Assembly (NCBI RefSeq): GCF_019655055.1
Contig: NZ_BPFA01000001.1
Coordinates: 186,001 to 250,000 of the forward strand
DNA length: 64,000 bases
Source of the DNA: Shewanella sp. MBTL60-112-B2
Lineage (GTDB): Bacteria; Pseudomonadota; Gammaproteobacteria; Enterobacterales; Shewanellaceae
Reading direction: 5' to 3'
Positions 8,917 to 18,326 of the stretch are shown in pieces. Each line of letters begins with the position of its first letter. Position 1 is the first letter of the stretch. The translations under genes and the position numbers were made by a program. A model generated the notes under the pieces. It saw nothing but the letters and a program-made list of their open reading frames with translations, was not told the DNA's origin and searched no databases.

Positions 8917-10995
8917 TTACCAGATACGAACGCGTTGATCTTCAGGAAGATACAGTTCATCACCTGGTTTAACGTCAAATGCCTTGTACCAAGCATCGTG
9001 GTTACGTGGTGCTTGTGCACGGTAGCGACCTGGAGCATGAGTACCTGCACGTAGCTGGTTTAGCATGCTTTGTTCGGTGCGCTTTTCTTTCCACACTTGC
9101 GCCCAAGCTAAGAAGAAGCGTTGATCGCCGGTCACGCCGTCAATCACGGGTGCTTCTTTACCATTTAGGCTCAGCTTATACGCATGATAAGCCATTGATA
9201 GACCACCTACGTCACCAATGTTTTCGCCTAGGCTGTTGCGGCCGTTAACGAAGTTTTCAGGGATTGGCTCATACTTGCTGTATTGCGCTGCCAATTGATC
9301 GGCTTTAGCTTCAAATGCCGCGCGGTCAGAGTCTGTCCACCAGTTACGCTGAATACCATTAGCGTCAGACTTTGAACCTTGGTCATCAAAACCGTGGCCC
9401 ATTTCGTGGCCGATAACCGCACCAATACCACCATAGTTAACGGCTGGATCGGCGTTTGGATCGAAGAAAGGTGGTTGCAAGATTGCTGCTGGGAATACAA
9501 TCTCGTTAAACGAGCTATTGTAGTAAGCATTAACACGCTGTGGTGTCATGCCCCAGCGGTTACGGTCAGTCTTTTTAAGCTCTTTAGCAACGCTATCGGC
9601 TTTAAAGAACTGACGTAGGTTTTGAATATTACCAACAAGGTTGTTGTTGGTAAGCTCTACACCATCAAACTCTTGCCATACATCTGGGTAGCCAATCTTA
9701 GGATTAAATGCAGCAAGTTTCGCGTGGGCATTAACTTTAGTTTCTGCGCCCATCCAGTCGAGATCATCGATACGCTGGCCCATTGCTGTGCGTAGATTTT
9801 CAACCAATTCAGCCATCTGTTGCTTAGAAGACTCTGGGAAGTAACGTGCTACGTATACTTTACCAATAGCAAAGCCTAGAGACTGGGTGCCAGACATTTC
9901 AGAGATTGCGCGTTTCCAACGTGGACGAGGCTCCTGCTGGCCACTTAAGGTTTTACCGTAAAAACCAAAGCTTGCAGCGTAGATATCTTCTGACAACAGA
10001 CCAGCATTATTGCTGACGGTGTGGAAGGTTAGGTAGTCTTGCCAAACATTCAGCGGCTGCTTGTTGACCAAGTCAATCATGGCCTTGACTGGCTCAGGCT
10101 GGGAGATGTTTAGTTGGGGAACTTGATAACCCGTTTCTGCAAAGTAAACGTCCCAATCAAAACCTGGATAGTCTTTAGCAAGGTCGGCACGCTTTACTTG
10201 ATTCAGTGTTAGGTCGCGGTTACGACGCTTTTCACGTGGCCATTGGCCTTCAGCCATCTTAGTCTCAAGCGCAAGAATGGCCTCTGCACGTGCTTGGCCA
10301 TCTTTAATACCGGCAAATGCTAGCATTTCAGCGATATGAGTGACGTATGCTTCACGAATTTTTACGAATCGCTCTGCATCTTCAAGATAGTAAGAGCGAT
10401 CAGGAAGACCTAAGCCGCCTGCGCCAATCGACATTTCATATTGGTTAGGGTCTAGACGGTTAAACCACATGCCGCCAGAGATAGGTGATGTAGCACCTGT
10501 CAGCCAAGCTGCGCCAAATACTTTGGTTAGGTCATCAGTTGATTTGATAGTGCTGATTTGATCTAGTGTGCCCTGAATTGGAGTGATGCCCAGCTTATTA
10601 ATGGTATCTGTATCCATGTACGACTGATAAAAATCGGCGATTAACTGCTCTTCAGCGTTTAGGTCGCTGCGGCTGGCGATGTCGTCGATAATTTCTTTAA
10701 CTTGTTTTTCGCTACGCTCAGCAAGGCCGGTAAATGCACCGAAGCGAGTCTTATCTGCAGGCATAACGTAGTTGTCGTACCAAGTGCCGCTGGCATACAT
10801 AAAGAAGTCATCACCAGGCTTAACCGCTTCATTACGAGCGCTCAAGTCAACACCAAAGCTACCTAACTCGGCTTTAGTATTGGCGTTTTTAGTGACTTCA
10901 GTCTTGGTTTCTTTAGCTTGAGTGTTTACATCTGATGCGCCGCAGCCACCTAAAAAGGTAGTTGCTAGGGCGATAGCTATTAGTGACTTTTTCAT
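8917..10995 (-). CDS. pepO: M13-family (neprilysin/PepO-like) zinc endopeptidase lipoprotein
   Basis: A 692-residue metallopeptidase. The N-terminus has a lipoprotein signal peptide ending in LGGC (Cys about 18), so the enzyme is probably anchored in the periplasm or outer membrane. The N-terminal M13 domain is followed by the C-terminal catalytic domain with IGHEMGHGFDD (zinc-binding HExxH), the third ligand in ENIGDVGGLSMAYHAY, and the typical tail APRNHDAWYKAFDVKPGD. All catalytic residues are present and length is normal. M13 enzymes cleave peptides rather than folded proteins. ATG start with AAGGA about 10 nt upstream. Single-gene unit. Confidence 0.92.
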   Translation of the reverse strand: MKKSLIAIALATTFLGGCGASDVNTQAKETKTEVTKNANTKAELGSFGVDLSARNEAVKPGDDFFMYASGTWYDNYVMPADKTRFGAFTGLAERSEKQVKEIIDDIASRSDLNAEEQLIADFYQSYMDTDTINKLGITPIQGTLDQISTIKSTDDLTKVFGAAWLTGATSPISGGMWFNRLDPNQYEMSIGAGGLGLPDRSYYLEDAERFVKIREAYVTHIAEMLAFAGIKDGQARAEAILALETKMAEGQWPREKRRNRDLTLNQVKRADLAKDYPGFDWDVYFAETGYQVPQLNISQPEPVKAMIDLVNKQPLNVWQDYLTFHTVSNNAGLLSEDIYAASFGFYGKTLSGQQEPRPRWKRAISEMSGTQSLGFAIGKVYVARYFPESSKQQMAELVENLRTAMGQRIDDLDWMGAETKVNAHAKLAAFNPKIGYPDVWQEFDGVELTNNNLVGNIQNLRQFFKADSVAKELKKTDRNRWGMTPQRVNAYYNSSFNEIVFPAAILQPPFFDPNADPAVNYGGIGAVIGHEMGHGFDDQGSKSDANGIQRNWWTDSDRAAFEAKADQLAAQYSKYEPIPENFVNGRNSLGENIGDVGGLSMAYHAYKLSLNGKEAPVIDGVTGDQRFFLAWAQVWKEKRTEQSMLNQLRAGTHAPGRYRAQAPRNHDAWYKAFDVKPGDELYLPEDQRVRIW

Positions 10996-11183
10996 TTTTA
11001 TGCTTTCTTCCTTGTCAAAAGTTTTATCGTTTTAAAACGGATCTTATTATGATTTCTGAGTAAACTTTTTATTATTGTTAACTAAGCTATCTTGTAGAAT
11101 TGGCATAAAATGTCAACATTTGAATTGTTAGTAAATTTTTAGTTTGAGAGCAGTAGGTATGAACGTTGTAGATAGGGCCATTA

Positions 11184-11212
11184 GAAAAAATAGCAGCCAT
11201 AAGGCTGCTATT
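11184..11212 (-). terminator. Intrinsic terminator of the PepSY gene
   Basis: AATAGCAGCC and GGCTGCTATT (11189-11212) form a 10-bp stem with a 4-nt loop; the minus strand continues into TTTTTT. Confidence 0.9.
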
Positions 11213-11232
11213 AATGGTGTTGATAGTGGCGA

Positions 11233-12312
11233 TTAAGCAGTAGCGTGTTTATTCATTTGTTTGGTTTTCTTAGCAAATATGCGGCGATAGAAGGTAACCG
11301 AGCTAAATAATAAGATCAGACAGCCAATGACTGAGACAGACGTTATCAAAACCACATAGCTTAATGGCATATTTAACGCATCATGCAGTGGTCTTACAAA
11401 GCTAGCCACTTGGCCTGATAGTGTTCTATCACTGTGCTTGAGCGCATCTTTGATAAGTCCTTGTTCAAAGCTCATTGTCATACGGTCAGCTTCTCGTAAC
11501 CAAACATCATTATGGCTATCAAAACGAATACTGTAATTAAGCTCTGTTAATACTTCACCTTTCTTCACTCGTGGCTTGCTGACTGCAACGAGGTTTGATT
11601 CTGGCCAAAGTGATTGCGCTGTTTGTAACTGGCTTTGCCAATTACTTGCTTGACTGACAGGGTAACTGAATTCGGCTTGAGGCTGCTTTAGAGCACCTGT
11701 CCATAAACTTTTGTAGGTAATTAAAAAGCCACTAATGCATAAAATAAACAGCGGAATTGAAATAAACAAACCTAGCTGGATGTGGCTTTTCACTAAACTA
11801 CTTGAGCGGGTATTAGTTGGAATGCTTTGCTTTAATCTAAAGCCTTTACGCACGCGCCACCAAAGGTAGATGCCTACAAGAGTTACTGCACCACCTAGTA
11901 GCGATGCCCATGCATTAATGTATTTACCACCAAAGTCTTCTAGTAAGAAGTTACGGTGTAACCAAAATACAGTGCGGTAACCAGGAATATCGCCAAACGA
12001 ACTGACAGAGAGTTCGTTCATTTCACTATCTAGGGCAATGGTTTTACCGCGAGTGGCCGCTTGGATGTAAGGCGTGTGCTCGGTTGGAAAACGTACCGTG
12101 CTCATTTCAGGGTAACGCTCAAATAAGGTTTCAACAGTGTGAGCTTTTTGCTCAATAGATAACGGCGCATATTGCTGACCTTTATCATCGAGTCGCTTAA
12201 ACATATCAACACTACCTAGGTATACGCCAGTAGTGAGTACAAGCAGCATAGTAATGCTGATGAAAAAACCTACCCAGTTATGAAACCATTTTAAAGCTGA
12301 TACTGCGGTCAT
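11233..12312 (-). CDS. PepSY-associated transmembrane protein, probably iron-linked
   Basis: A 359-residue inner-membrane protein of the PepSY-associated TM family (PF03929). It starts with LKWFHNWVGFFISITMLLVL, has a periplasmic PepSY-type segment, then GGKYINAWASLLGGAVTLVGIYLWWRVRKG, a third helix near residue 195 and a last one near residue 325. Paired histidines in or near helices (HNW, WLHRN, LHDALN) are typical of this family, some members of which reduce ferric siderophores or shuttle electrons through haem. A Fur-like box 130 bp upstream supports a role in iron acquisition. No siderophore receptor is adjacent. Specific function is inferred, not shown. Confidence 0.82.
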   Translation of the reverse strand: MTAVSALKWFHNWVGFFISITMLLVLTTGVYLGSVDMFKRLDDKGQQYAPLSIEQKAHTVETLFERYPEMSTVRFPTEHTPYIQAATRGKTIALDSEMNELSVSSFGDIPGYRTVFWLHRNFLLEDFGGKYINAWASLLGGAVTLVGIYLWWRVRKGFRLKQSIPTNTRSSSLVKSHIQLGLFISIPLFILCISGFLITYKSLWTGALKQPQAEFSYPVSQASNWQSQLQTAQSLWPESNLVAVSKPRVKKGEVLTELNYSIRFDSHNDVWLREADRMTMSFEQGLIKDALKHSDRTLSGQVASFVRPLHDALNMPLSYVVLITSVSVIGCLILLFSSVTFYRRIFAKKTKQMNKHATA

Positions 12313-12443
12313 ATTTACATTCTCAATGTCAGTCTAGGCAAATGTTGGTCCAAGACAAAAAAGGGCTACCTTAAGCTTGCTACTATAAACATATTGATTT
12401 TTATATTATTTTTAGCAAAGGGCATAAGTTAGATAAAACTTGC

Positions 12444-12462
12444 GAGAATGGTAATCAATCTC
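12444..12462 (-). promoter_or_regulatory. Fur-like box upstream of the PepSY gene
   Basis: The 19 bp beginning GAGAATGGTAATC matches the Fur consensus (GATAATGATAATCATTATC) at about 15 of 19 positions. It lies 132 bp before the start codon and overlaps a possible -35 (TTGATT on the minus strand). Confidence 0.5.
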
Positions 12463-12517
12463 ACTATCAACTGCAATTAAAGAAGTGTAAAGACACGTGA
12501 TAGGGTTAACAATTAGG

Positions 12518-12547
12518 CAAATATAAAGCCCGCAAATAGCGGGCTTT
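12518..12547 (-). terminator. Intrinsic terminator of the LRR lipoprotein gene
   Basis: AAAGCCCGC and GCGGGCTTT (12525-12547) with a 5-nt loop. The T-tract on the minus strand (TTTATATTT) is interrupted. Confidence 0.7.
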
Positions 12548-12575
12548 AAAGGTAGTTGATATTGAAATCCGTTTT

Positions 12576-14321
12576 TTACTGGCTTAAACACTCACCAACT
12601 TGCTCCGGATCAAGCTCTGTAGTTCGAATGTAATTACTGCCCATACAAGCCGTGTAGTGGCTAAAAAATTCCCTGAGTTGCTCATTCATCGGGAGCGCTG
12701 AGCGCTGTTTAATCATGATGAGTGCATCTTGTAAGCATTGACCCTTAAAAGGCTGCATGCTGATAGCACAGCTTTTTACATCATCAAAGCCTAAGCATTG
12801 TTGGTATTTATCTTGTTCACAAAGGTAATATTCACCTCGGGTGATTAACTTTTCGAGCGTTAACCCTTGCTCAATAACCTTACTTTTTTGGCCCATAGTA
12901 CTGGGCTTCTCATCCATATTTACTAGCATAAAAGACTTCTTAGCAACGACGGAATCACGATAAAGGATCTCTAATGTCCAACGGCCCGTGACAAGCTCAT
13001 GAGGCTCGCCGAAATACCACATGGCTAAGTTTTTATCATGCTTAAACATGGTGTCGGTCCAACTGGAGCTAGTAAAGCCTTTGCCACTCTTAGGATCGAT
13101 AATTTCAGGGTGAGTCATACGCACAGTTATTGGGAACTGACTTTGATTCTTAATAACCGGATCAATTTGACCTTGAGCATTTTTCGGTAAGCTTACTGAA
13201 TATCTATAGCCTATATATTGACCTAAGGTTGGCGTAACTAATTGACTGCTTGTCACATCATATTTAGTGCCTTTTTGGCTAATAGTGCCGGCCTCTATAA
13301 TGCTCACTCTTGGCGAGATTAAATTGGATAGTGATTGTTGTTCATGGGGAGCTTTATTGCTGATATCTAACGGCGTGCCTTCAATTGAGATGACTTGCGG
13401 CAAATGCTCCTCATTGACGATTAGCTGCTGTAGTGGGTTATTGAATGCAATAACTTTTTGTAGCTGAGTAAAAGAGGAGATATCTAAGTTGGTGATGCGA
13501 TTGCTATTAAGCTCAACTTCTTTTAAAGGAGAGTTCGGGTTTAGGTTAAGCTCATCAATTTGATTGTAATCGGCTTTGACTTTGATTAGCAGCGGATTGC
13601 GGCTTAGATCCAGTTGCTTGAGTTGATTATTTCTAACCGAAACCACCCTTAGATCTGGATGATGGTCGAGGTTAAGCTCAGTAAGCTGGTTACTTGGTAA
13701 GTAGAGGTGATTCAGCTTAGGGTTATGCGACAGGTCAATTTTTTTGAGCGTGCCGACTGAAAGGTTCAATGTCTGTAATTCTGGGTTATTTGATAGATCA
13801 ATTTCGGTAAGTTGATGGCGGCTTAAGCCAAGATCCCTAAGTTTTGCCTGATGAGAAACATCGATATGAGTCAAAGGTAATTTATAGGCATAAAGACTCT
13901 TAAGCTTAGGATTATCACTTACATCAACTTCAGTCATTTGATTGCCTGATATATTGAGCGCGATAAGCTGTGGGTTATTAGATAGATCAATATGAGTAAG
14001 CTGGTTATCACCTATGATGAGGCGATCAAGCCCCTCTAGGCTGCTGATATCAATAGACTTTATTTGATTGTCTAATAACACTAGTGCCGTGAGTTCAGGC
14101 ATATAGCGGATTTCGTCTACATTGGTTATAGCTTGGCTGTTACAGCTAAGTTCAGAGATTTGTGCCAGCTCTTGTATTCCGGTTTGCTGTACGCATCTTG
14201 CAAATTGCGGATCGTTAAATTGAACTTCACTCACAAGCTTAGGGGCTTGCGTGAGTGCGCAGCCGCTTAGAGCTAACAGGCTTGAGCCAAGTAAAGCGAT
14301 GGTTAACTTCGATGATTTCAT
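12576..14321 (-). CDS. Leucine-rich-repeat lipoprotein
   Basis: A 581-residue protein with a lipoprotein signal peptide (LLALSGC, Cys about 21) and then about a dozen leucine-rich repeats of 20-23 residues. These are built on the pattern L-x-x-I-D-L-S-N-N-P-x-L-x-x-L-x-L (residues about 50-310), as in internalin-type bacterial LRR proteins. The C-terminal 270 residues have no recognised domain but carry several Cys (CEQDKYQQC, CLQD, CMGS) that could form disulfides after export. The likely role is a surface- or periplasm-anchored protein-binding scaffold; the partner is unknown. ATG start follows a GGAAAAG site. No obvious operon partner. Confidence 0.85.
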   Translation of the reverse strand: MKSSKLTIALLGSSLLALSGCALTQAPKLVSEVQFNDPQFARCVQQTGIQELAQISELSCNSQAITNVDEIRYMPELTALVLLDNQIKSIDISSLEGLDRLIIGDNQLTHIDLSNNPQLIALNISGNQMTEVDVSDNPKLKSLYAYKLPLTHIDVSHQAKLRDLGLSRHQLTEIDLSNNPELQTLNLSVGTLKKIDLSHNPKLNHLYLPSNQLTELNLDHHPDLRVVSVRNNQLKQLDLSRNPLLIKVKADYNQIDELNLNPNSPLKEVELNSNRITNLDISSFTQLQKVIAFNNPLQQLIVNEEHLPQVISIEGTPLDISNKAPHEQQSLSNLISPRVSIIEAGTISQKGTKYDVTSSQLVTPTLGQYIGYRYSVSLPKNAQGQIDPVIKNQSQFPITVRMTHPEIIDPKSGKGFTSSSWTDTMFKHDKNLAMWYFGEPHELVTGRWTLEILYRDSVVAKKSFMLVNMDEKPSTMGQKSKVIEQGLTLEKLITRGEYYLCEQDKYQQCLGFDDVKSCAISMQPFKGQCLQDALIMIKQRSALPMNEQLREFFSHYTACMGSNYIRTTELDPEQVGECLSQ

Positions 14322-14510
14322 TTAATACTTTTCCTCTTCGCTTGCTGTTAATTTTCGCTTCTTTAAGTTAGGCCTAATGATTGCGAGCAAGTCTAATTTA
14401 ACCTATTAGTGGTATATCAACTTAAGGCGGGCAAATTAGCATAAAGCTGTTATTGATAGGGGGAAGTATTTGAATTGCTTGAAGTCGATCGAGTAAATCT
14501 GCAGGGCTCA

Positions 14511-14546
14511 TACAATAAATGGAACCCTTAGGTTCCATTTATTGTT
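14511..14546. terminator. Long palindromic hairpin, probable terminator
   Basis: CAATAAATGGAACC (14513-14526) and GGTTCCATTTATTG (14531-14544) form a perfect 14-bp stem with a 4-nt loop, directly after the end of the SPFH gene. Confidence 0.75.
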
Positions 14547-14569
14547 TTACGTTGATGAACATTGTGTTG

Positions 14570-15457
14570 TTACTTGCTTGCGTCGCGAATATCCATAATT
14601 GGCATAGCGCCGTCACCCATCATGGTGGTTGGTAGTCTACCGTCCCACGCTTGCGCTTCTGTTAACTTAACAATTAGCGGGTTATTTTTAAGTGCTTTCG
14701 CTTTAGCTTCAATCGCTTGTGCTTCCGCTTTACCTTTTAGCAATATTGATTGCGCTTCAGCTTCTGCGACTTTTAAAATCCCTTTTGCGCGAGCATCAGC
14801 AGTGTTTACTGCTCGCAGTGCTTCTAAGCGTTGACGCTCAAGCTTGTGTTCCTCTGCGGCTGCTAGGTTCTTCTCAGTTTGCTTGATTTCAATTGAGTTA
14901 ATGTATTTCTGCGGCAGAATAATATTTTCAATTTGAATGTTATCAACGATAACGGGGAAGCCTTCCATCTCTTCGGCTAAGCGGCGTTCAATACCTTGTA
15001 TGGCACTGGCTCTATCTTGAATAAGCTGCTCGGCTTCAAATTGTGGAATAGTGTCTTTGGTGGCTGAGCGGAAACGTGGGTCAAGAATACGCTGCTCAAA
15101 TTGAGTTAAGCCGCCATAGCGCTTAAATAGATCAAGTGCAGCTTCTTTATTTACCGTCCAGTTAACTGAAACCTCAATTGTTACCGGCATTTGCTCTTTA
15201 GTGCTAGATGCCATTTTCTCGGCATTCTTTCGAGTGCGCACTTCAATCATTTCGACAGTTTCAATAAATGGGATCTTAAAATGCAAACCTGGATTTTGTT
15301 GATCTTTCGCTTCGCCAAAACGTTTAACGACGCCGACATGGCCTTCATTCACGATGAAATAGGAGTTAAAGATAGCGATAATAATTAGGGCAATAGGCAG
15401 TAGTTTTGCCACTGAAGCCGATTTGAAAAACTGGCTAAGTTTTGATTTTTCTAGCAT
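14570..15457 (-). CDS. SPFH-domain (prohibitin/HflK-like) membrane protein
   Basis: A 295-residue protein with one N-terminal membrane anchor (about residues 20-36, LLPIALIIIAIFNSYFIV) followed by the SPFH/prohibitin domain. The domain opens with VNEGHVGVVKRFGEAKD and carries PGLHFKIPFIETV and the DPRFRSATKDTIPQFEAEQL region. It ends in an Ala/Glu/Lys-rich coiled coil (about 215-265) with repeated AEAQ. Such proteins form ring-shaped membrane microdomain scaffolds, often modulating FtsH-type proteases. Start at the ATG at 15457, where AAGGA lies 7 nt upstream; a GTG 48 bp earlier has no binding site. No NfeD or HflC neighbour, so it is not a typical HflKC or floA operon. Confidence 0.88.
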   Translation of the reverse strand: MLEKSKLSQFFKSASVAKLLPIALIIIAIFNSYFIVNEGHVGVVKRFGEAKDQQNPGLHFKIPFIETVEMIEVRTRKNAEKMASSTKEQMPVTIEVSVNWTVNKEAALDLFKRYGGLTQFEQRILDPRFRSATKDTIPQFEAEQLIQDRASAIQGIERRLAEEMEGFPVIVDNIQIENIILPQKYINSIEIKQTEKNLAAAEEHKLERQRLEALRAVNTADARAKGILKVAEAEAQSILLKGKAEAQAIEAKAKALKNNPLIVKLTEAQAWDGRLPTTMMGDGAMPIMDIRDASK

Positions 15458-15916
15458 TGGAGTGTCCTTTCTAAATATGCGCAGCAAAGATACCAGCAAA
15501 GTCACTGCGATGAAATATTTGTTTGTTTTTGGTTGCTTTTGTGTGCATTCGGTTTCTGTTTGGTGTTTGTTTTGTGCGTTGCAATTTTGAGAGTTTTTTT
15601 GCTAAACCTTAGTTTTTACAACTTTGAAAGGGGAAGTGGAGCTGGTTTTTAATTTAGTAGTTAAGTCTATGCAGGGCGAAATTATACGACTTTAGGATAG
15701 GTTGGGTTAATACTTTGGGGGGATTCAGAGTTTCTTTTCACTACGCATAATCAGTGCCAATTATTTGGCGGCATGCTTTAAGTGCTAATTGCACGAGTGC
15801 TGTTCAAAAAAGTGTCATTGGAGTTGATTGCCAACTAAGTACATTAGCTCCAAGTCATGGCAAGCGGGTTTAGCCTGCTACCTCATCATGCGAACCAAGG
15901 GAAAGGGTATAGGGAT
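15458..15916. other. Intergenic region, 459 bp, between divergent SPFH and curlin genes
   Basis: The SPFH side (15505-15605) is strikingly G/T-rich on the plus strand, with runs such as GTTTGTTTTTGGTTG. The curlin side has no assigned operator. No coding sequence supported; it must carry two divergent promoters. Confidence 0.5.
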
Positions 15917-17788
15917 ATGAAACACACTAAAATTGCACTGCTGGTCTCATCAGCAATATTTGCATCGACTAGCGCTTACGCAACCGGAAGTACTGATAAT
16001 ACTGCGACAGTAAATCAAGCTGGTGATACTAACCAAGCATACGTATCTCAATCTATCGAAAGCTCGAATAACACTGCAACTGTTGATCAAGTAGGCAACA
16101 CAAACCAAGCGTCTATTTCACAAACTGAAACCTCTTTCACGACTGCTGATATTGACCAGGTAGGTAATGGTAACCAAGCCAATATCCAGCAGCACGATGA
16201 GATTAATACTTCAACGGCTACAGTTGACACTACAGGCGATAACAACTACGCAAGCATCAGGCAGCAACGCGGTACAGAAGAGCAAGCGACTGCAATCATC
16301 ACCCAAAATGGTGATGCTAACGATGCTAGCATTTTCCAAGACAGTGCTGATGGTTCACTATCTAGCATTACGCAAAACGGTTCTGGTGATACAGCATTTA
16401 TCAATAACATGGCAACAGATCACGCAAGTGCGACCATCAGCCAAGATATTGGTGGCGGCAACAATGCAACGATTCAGCAAGGCGATGCAGACTTTGCTAC
16501 TGCAGAGCTAAACCAAACAGGTAGCGCGAACATAGGTGCTATTGACCAATTCACTAATGCTGATGATTTTGATCATAGTTCAGATACCACAACAGCAACC
16601 CTTAACCAAACGGGTGCTGGCAACTATGGTTATATTAGCCAAACTGCTATGCAAACTACTGCTAATGTGAATCAAATTGGTGATGCTAACATTGCCAGTG
16701 TGTCTCAAGTTGGCGAAGAAGCGGTAGCTAACCTTGATCAAGTTGGAAATAACAACCAAGGCTATATTAACCAGCAAGCTAATGACTCAGTGTCTGCGAC
16801 ACAAACAGGTGATGGTAACAGTCTTTTTGCTAGCCAAACTGGCTCAGAGCATTTAGGTAATTCATTAACCAGTGGTCAAACTGGTAACCTCAACAGCATC
16901 AGTGTGACTCAAACTGCTGATGCGGGTACATCTCAAACAGCGATGATTGATCAAATTGGTAATGAAAACCAAGCATCAGTTAATCAGTCTGGTGCAGGAC
17001 AAACAGCAAATATCACTCAAGCAAGTGATTTAAGCTTTGTTTCGCTAAACCAGCAAGATATAGGCAACAGCGCTACCGTTAATCAGACGGGTACAGCGCA
17101 AATGGCAACCATTAGTCAATTTGATGAGTCAAACGTTGCGAACGTGACACAAGGTGGTGCTAATAACCAGCTTACTCTGACTCAAACTGGTAGCGCGAAT
17201 GGTGCGTCTGTAAGTCAGTTGGGTAACGGCGATGCAGCCATCATTACTCAAGCGGGTGAAAGCAACACTGCTGTTGTTGACCAAGATAGCGAAAGCTATG
17301 GCAACAACATTAGTATTAACCAAAACGGTGAGCGTAACTATGCTGCTGCAGGTACACGCTTCGGTGCAGGTAGCCAAATCATCATCGACCAGCAAGGCAG
17401 CGATAATGTGATCATGGGTGGTGGTAATACGCCAAGTAACTACGGTGATACTGTGGGTGCAGGCACTTGGGGAGCTGATAACTTACTGATGGTTTCGCAA
17501 GACGGTACGGGTAACCGCGTTTATGCAGATGCTGCACATGACCAATCGGTTGTTGATATTTCACAAACAGGTGAATTTAACCAAGCATCTGTTGAGTCTT
17601 GGTGGGGAGCTGAAAATGATATCACGGTTGCACAAACAGGTGACTCTCATGGTGCTGATGTGTATGTTTATGGTGGCGTAGGCAACCATGTTTCAGTTAT
17701 GCAATACGATGCAAGCAATGCGGCGGTAGTGAGTTCAGTAGGAAGCAATAATAGCGCGACAATTATTCAAGGCAGCATGCCTCAGTAA
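15917..17788 (+). CDS. Large curlin-repeat secreted protein (putative functional amyloid)
   Basis: A 623-residue protein with a Sec signal peptide (cleavage after STSAYA, about residue 22), then almost entirely curlin-type repeats. The unit, about 20-24 residues, is N-x-A-x-V-x-Q-x-G-x-x-N-x-A, seen as NTATVNQAGDTNQAYVSQ, ATVDQVGNTNQASISQ and roughly two dozen further degenerate copies. Composition is rich in Gln, Asn, Ala, Thr and Ser, with no Cys. CsgA and CsgB are about 150 residues with five repeats, so this is about four times longer. Curlin repeats stack as beta-solenoid amyloid, so an extracellular matrix or adhesive fibre role is likely. No csgD, E, F or G homologue is nearby. Start at 15917: the upstream ATG at 15857 would put a non-signal stretch ahead of the signal peptide. 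Confidence 0.88.
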   Translation: MKHTKIALLVSSAIFASTSAYATGSTDNTATVNQAGDTNQAYVSQSIESSNNTATVDQVGNTNQASISQTETSFTTADIDQVGNGNQANIQQHDEINTSTATVDTTGDNNYASIRQQRGTEEQATAIITQNGDANDASIFQDSADGSLSSITQNGSGDTAFINNMATDHASATISQDIGGGNNATIQQGDADFATAELNQTGSANIGAIDQFTNADDFDHSSDTTTATLNQTGAGNYGYISQTAMQTTANVNQIGDANIASVSQVGEEAVANLDQVGNNNQGYINQQANDSVSATQTGDGNSLFASQTGSEHLGNSLTSGQTGNLNSISVTQTADAGTSQTAMIDQIGNENQASVNQSGAGQTANITQASDLSFVSLNQQDIGNSATVNQTGTAQMATISQFDESNVANVTQGGANNQLTLTQTGSANGASVSQLGNGDAAIITQAGESNTAVVDQDSESYGNNISINQNGERNYAAAGTRFGAGSQIIIDQQGSDNVIMGGGNTPSNYGDTVGAGTWGADNLLMVSQDGTGNRVYADAAHDQSVVDISQTGEFNQASVESWWGAENDITVAQTGDSHGADVYVYGGVGNHVSVMQYDASNAAVVSSVGSNNSATIIQGSMPQ

Positions 17789-17804
17789 TGATGTTGATAT
17801 AATG

Positions 17805-17829
17805 AAAGGGAGCTTCGGCTCCCTTTTTT
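17805..17829 (+). terminator. Intrinsic terminator with TTCG loop
   Basis: GGGAGC-TTCG-GCTCCC followed by TTTTTT, 20 bp after the curlin gene; a stable UUCG tetraloop. Confidence 0.92.
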
Positions 17830-17862
17830 ATTGTCAGTAATTGACTGACTACTATGCAGTGA

Positions 17863-18105
17863 TTAGGTATGTGTACTGAGGCGATGAAACAATGCGTCTT
17901 TTAACTCAGCTCTATCATGTTTTAATTGATGCATGGCATCGTCATCAATGGGCGCGCCTCTTAATTCAAGCTCTCGGATCTCTTTATCCAGCGCATTATA
18001 GTGTTTGGTATCTTTTGCAAAGGCATCATCGCTTTGACAAAGCTTAACAATAATATCTTGGTACTCAGGAAACTCATGCATTATTGAGTGATTCTCGCCT
18101 AACAT
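17863..18105 (-). CDS. YdcH-family (DUF465) small protein
   Basis: An 80-residue protein of the YdcH/DUF465 family: HEFPEYQDIIVKLCQSDDAFAKD, then HYNALDKEIRELELRG, and a final Lys-rich helix HDRAELKDALFHRL. The family is entirely helical and forms a short coiled-coil hairpin; its function is unknown. Start at 18105, where AGGGG lies 5 nt ahead of the ATG; the longer frame to 18198 adds a hydrophobic stretch absent from the family. Transcribed alone. Confidence 0.82.
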   Translation of the reverse strand: MLGENHSIMHEFPEYQDIIVKLCQSDDAFAKDTKHYNALDKEIRELELRGAPIDDDAMHQLKHDRAELKDALFHRLSTHT

Positions 18106-18280
18106 ATCAACCCCTAAATAGTTAATGAACAGTATTGTTGCTTTGATAAGTAAAGCTAATCGTTGGAATAAATACAAGGTCGAGAATGTAGGTTTCATTA
18201 TTTCTGTGGCAATTATTGTTTCATCAAGAAGGAAATAGCTGGAGTGATTTAGAGGAGTGACTTAAGTTTGTTTTATGATT

Positions 18281-18310
18281 AAAAATGCCTGCTGCAGTAA
18301 GCCAGGCATT
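18281..18310 (-). terminator. Intrinsic terminator behind the merR relic
   Basis: AATGCCTG (18284-18291) and CAGGCATT (18303-18310); the minus strand continues with TTTTTAATC. Confidence 0.75.
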
Positions 18311-18326
18311 CGCTATATCAGAATGA

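Noticed and set aside
16580..17395. Minus-strand open frames inside the curlin gene
   Set aside because: Shadows caused by the repetitive, codon-biased curlin sequence.
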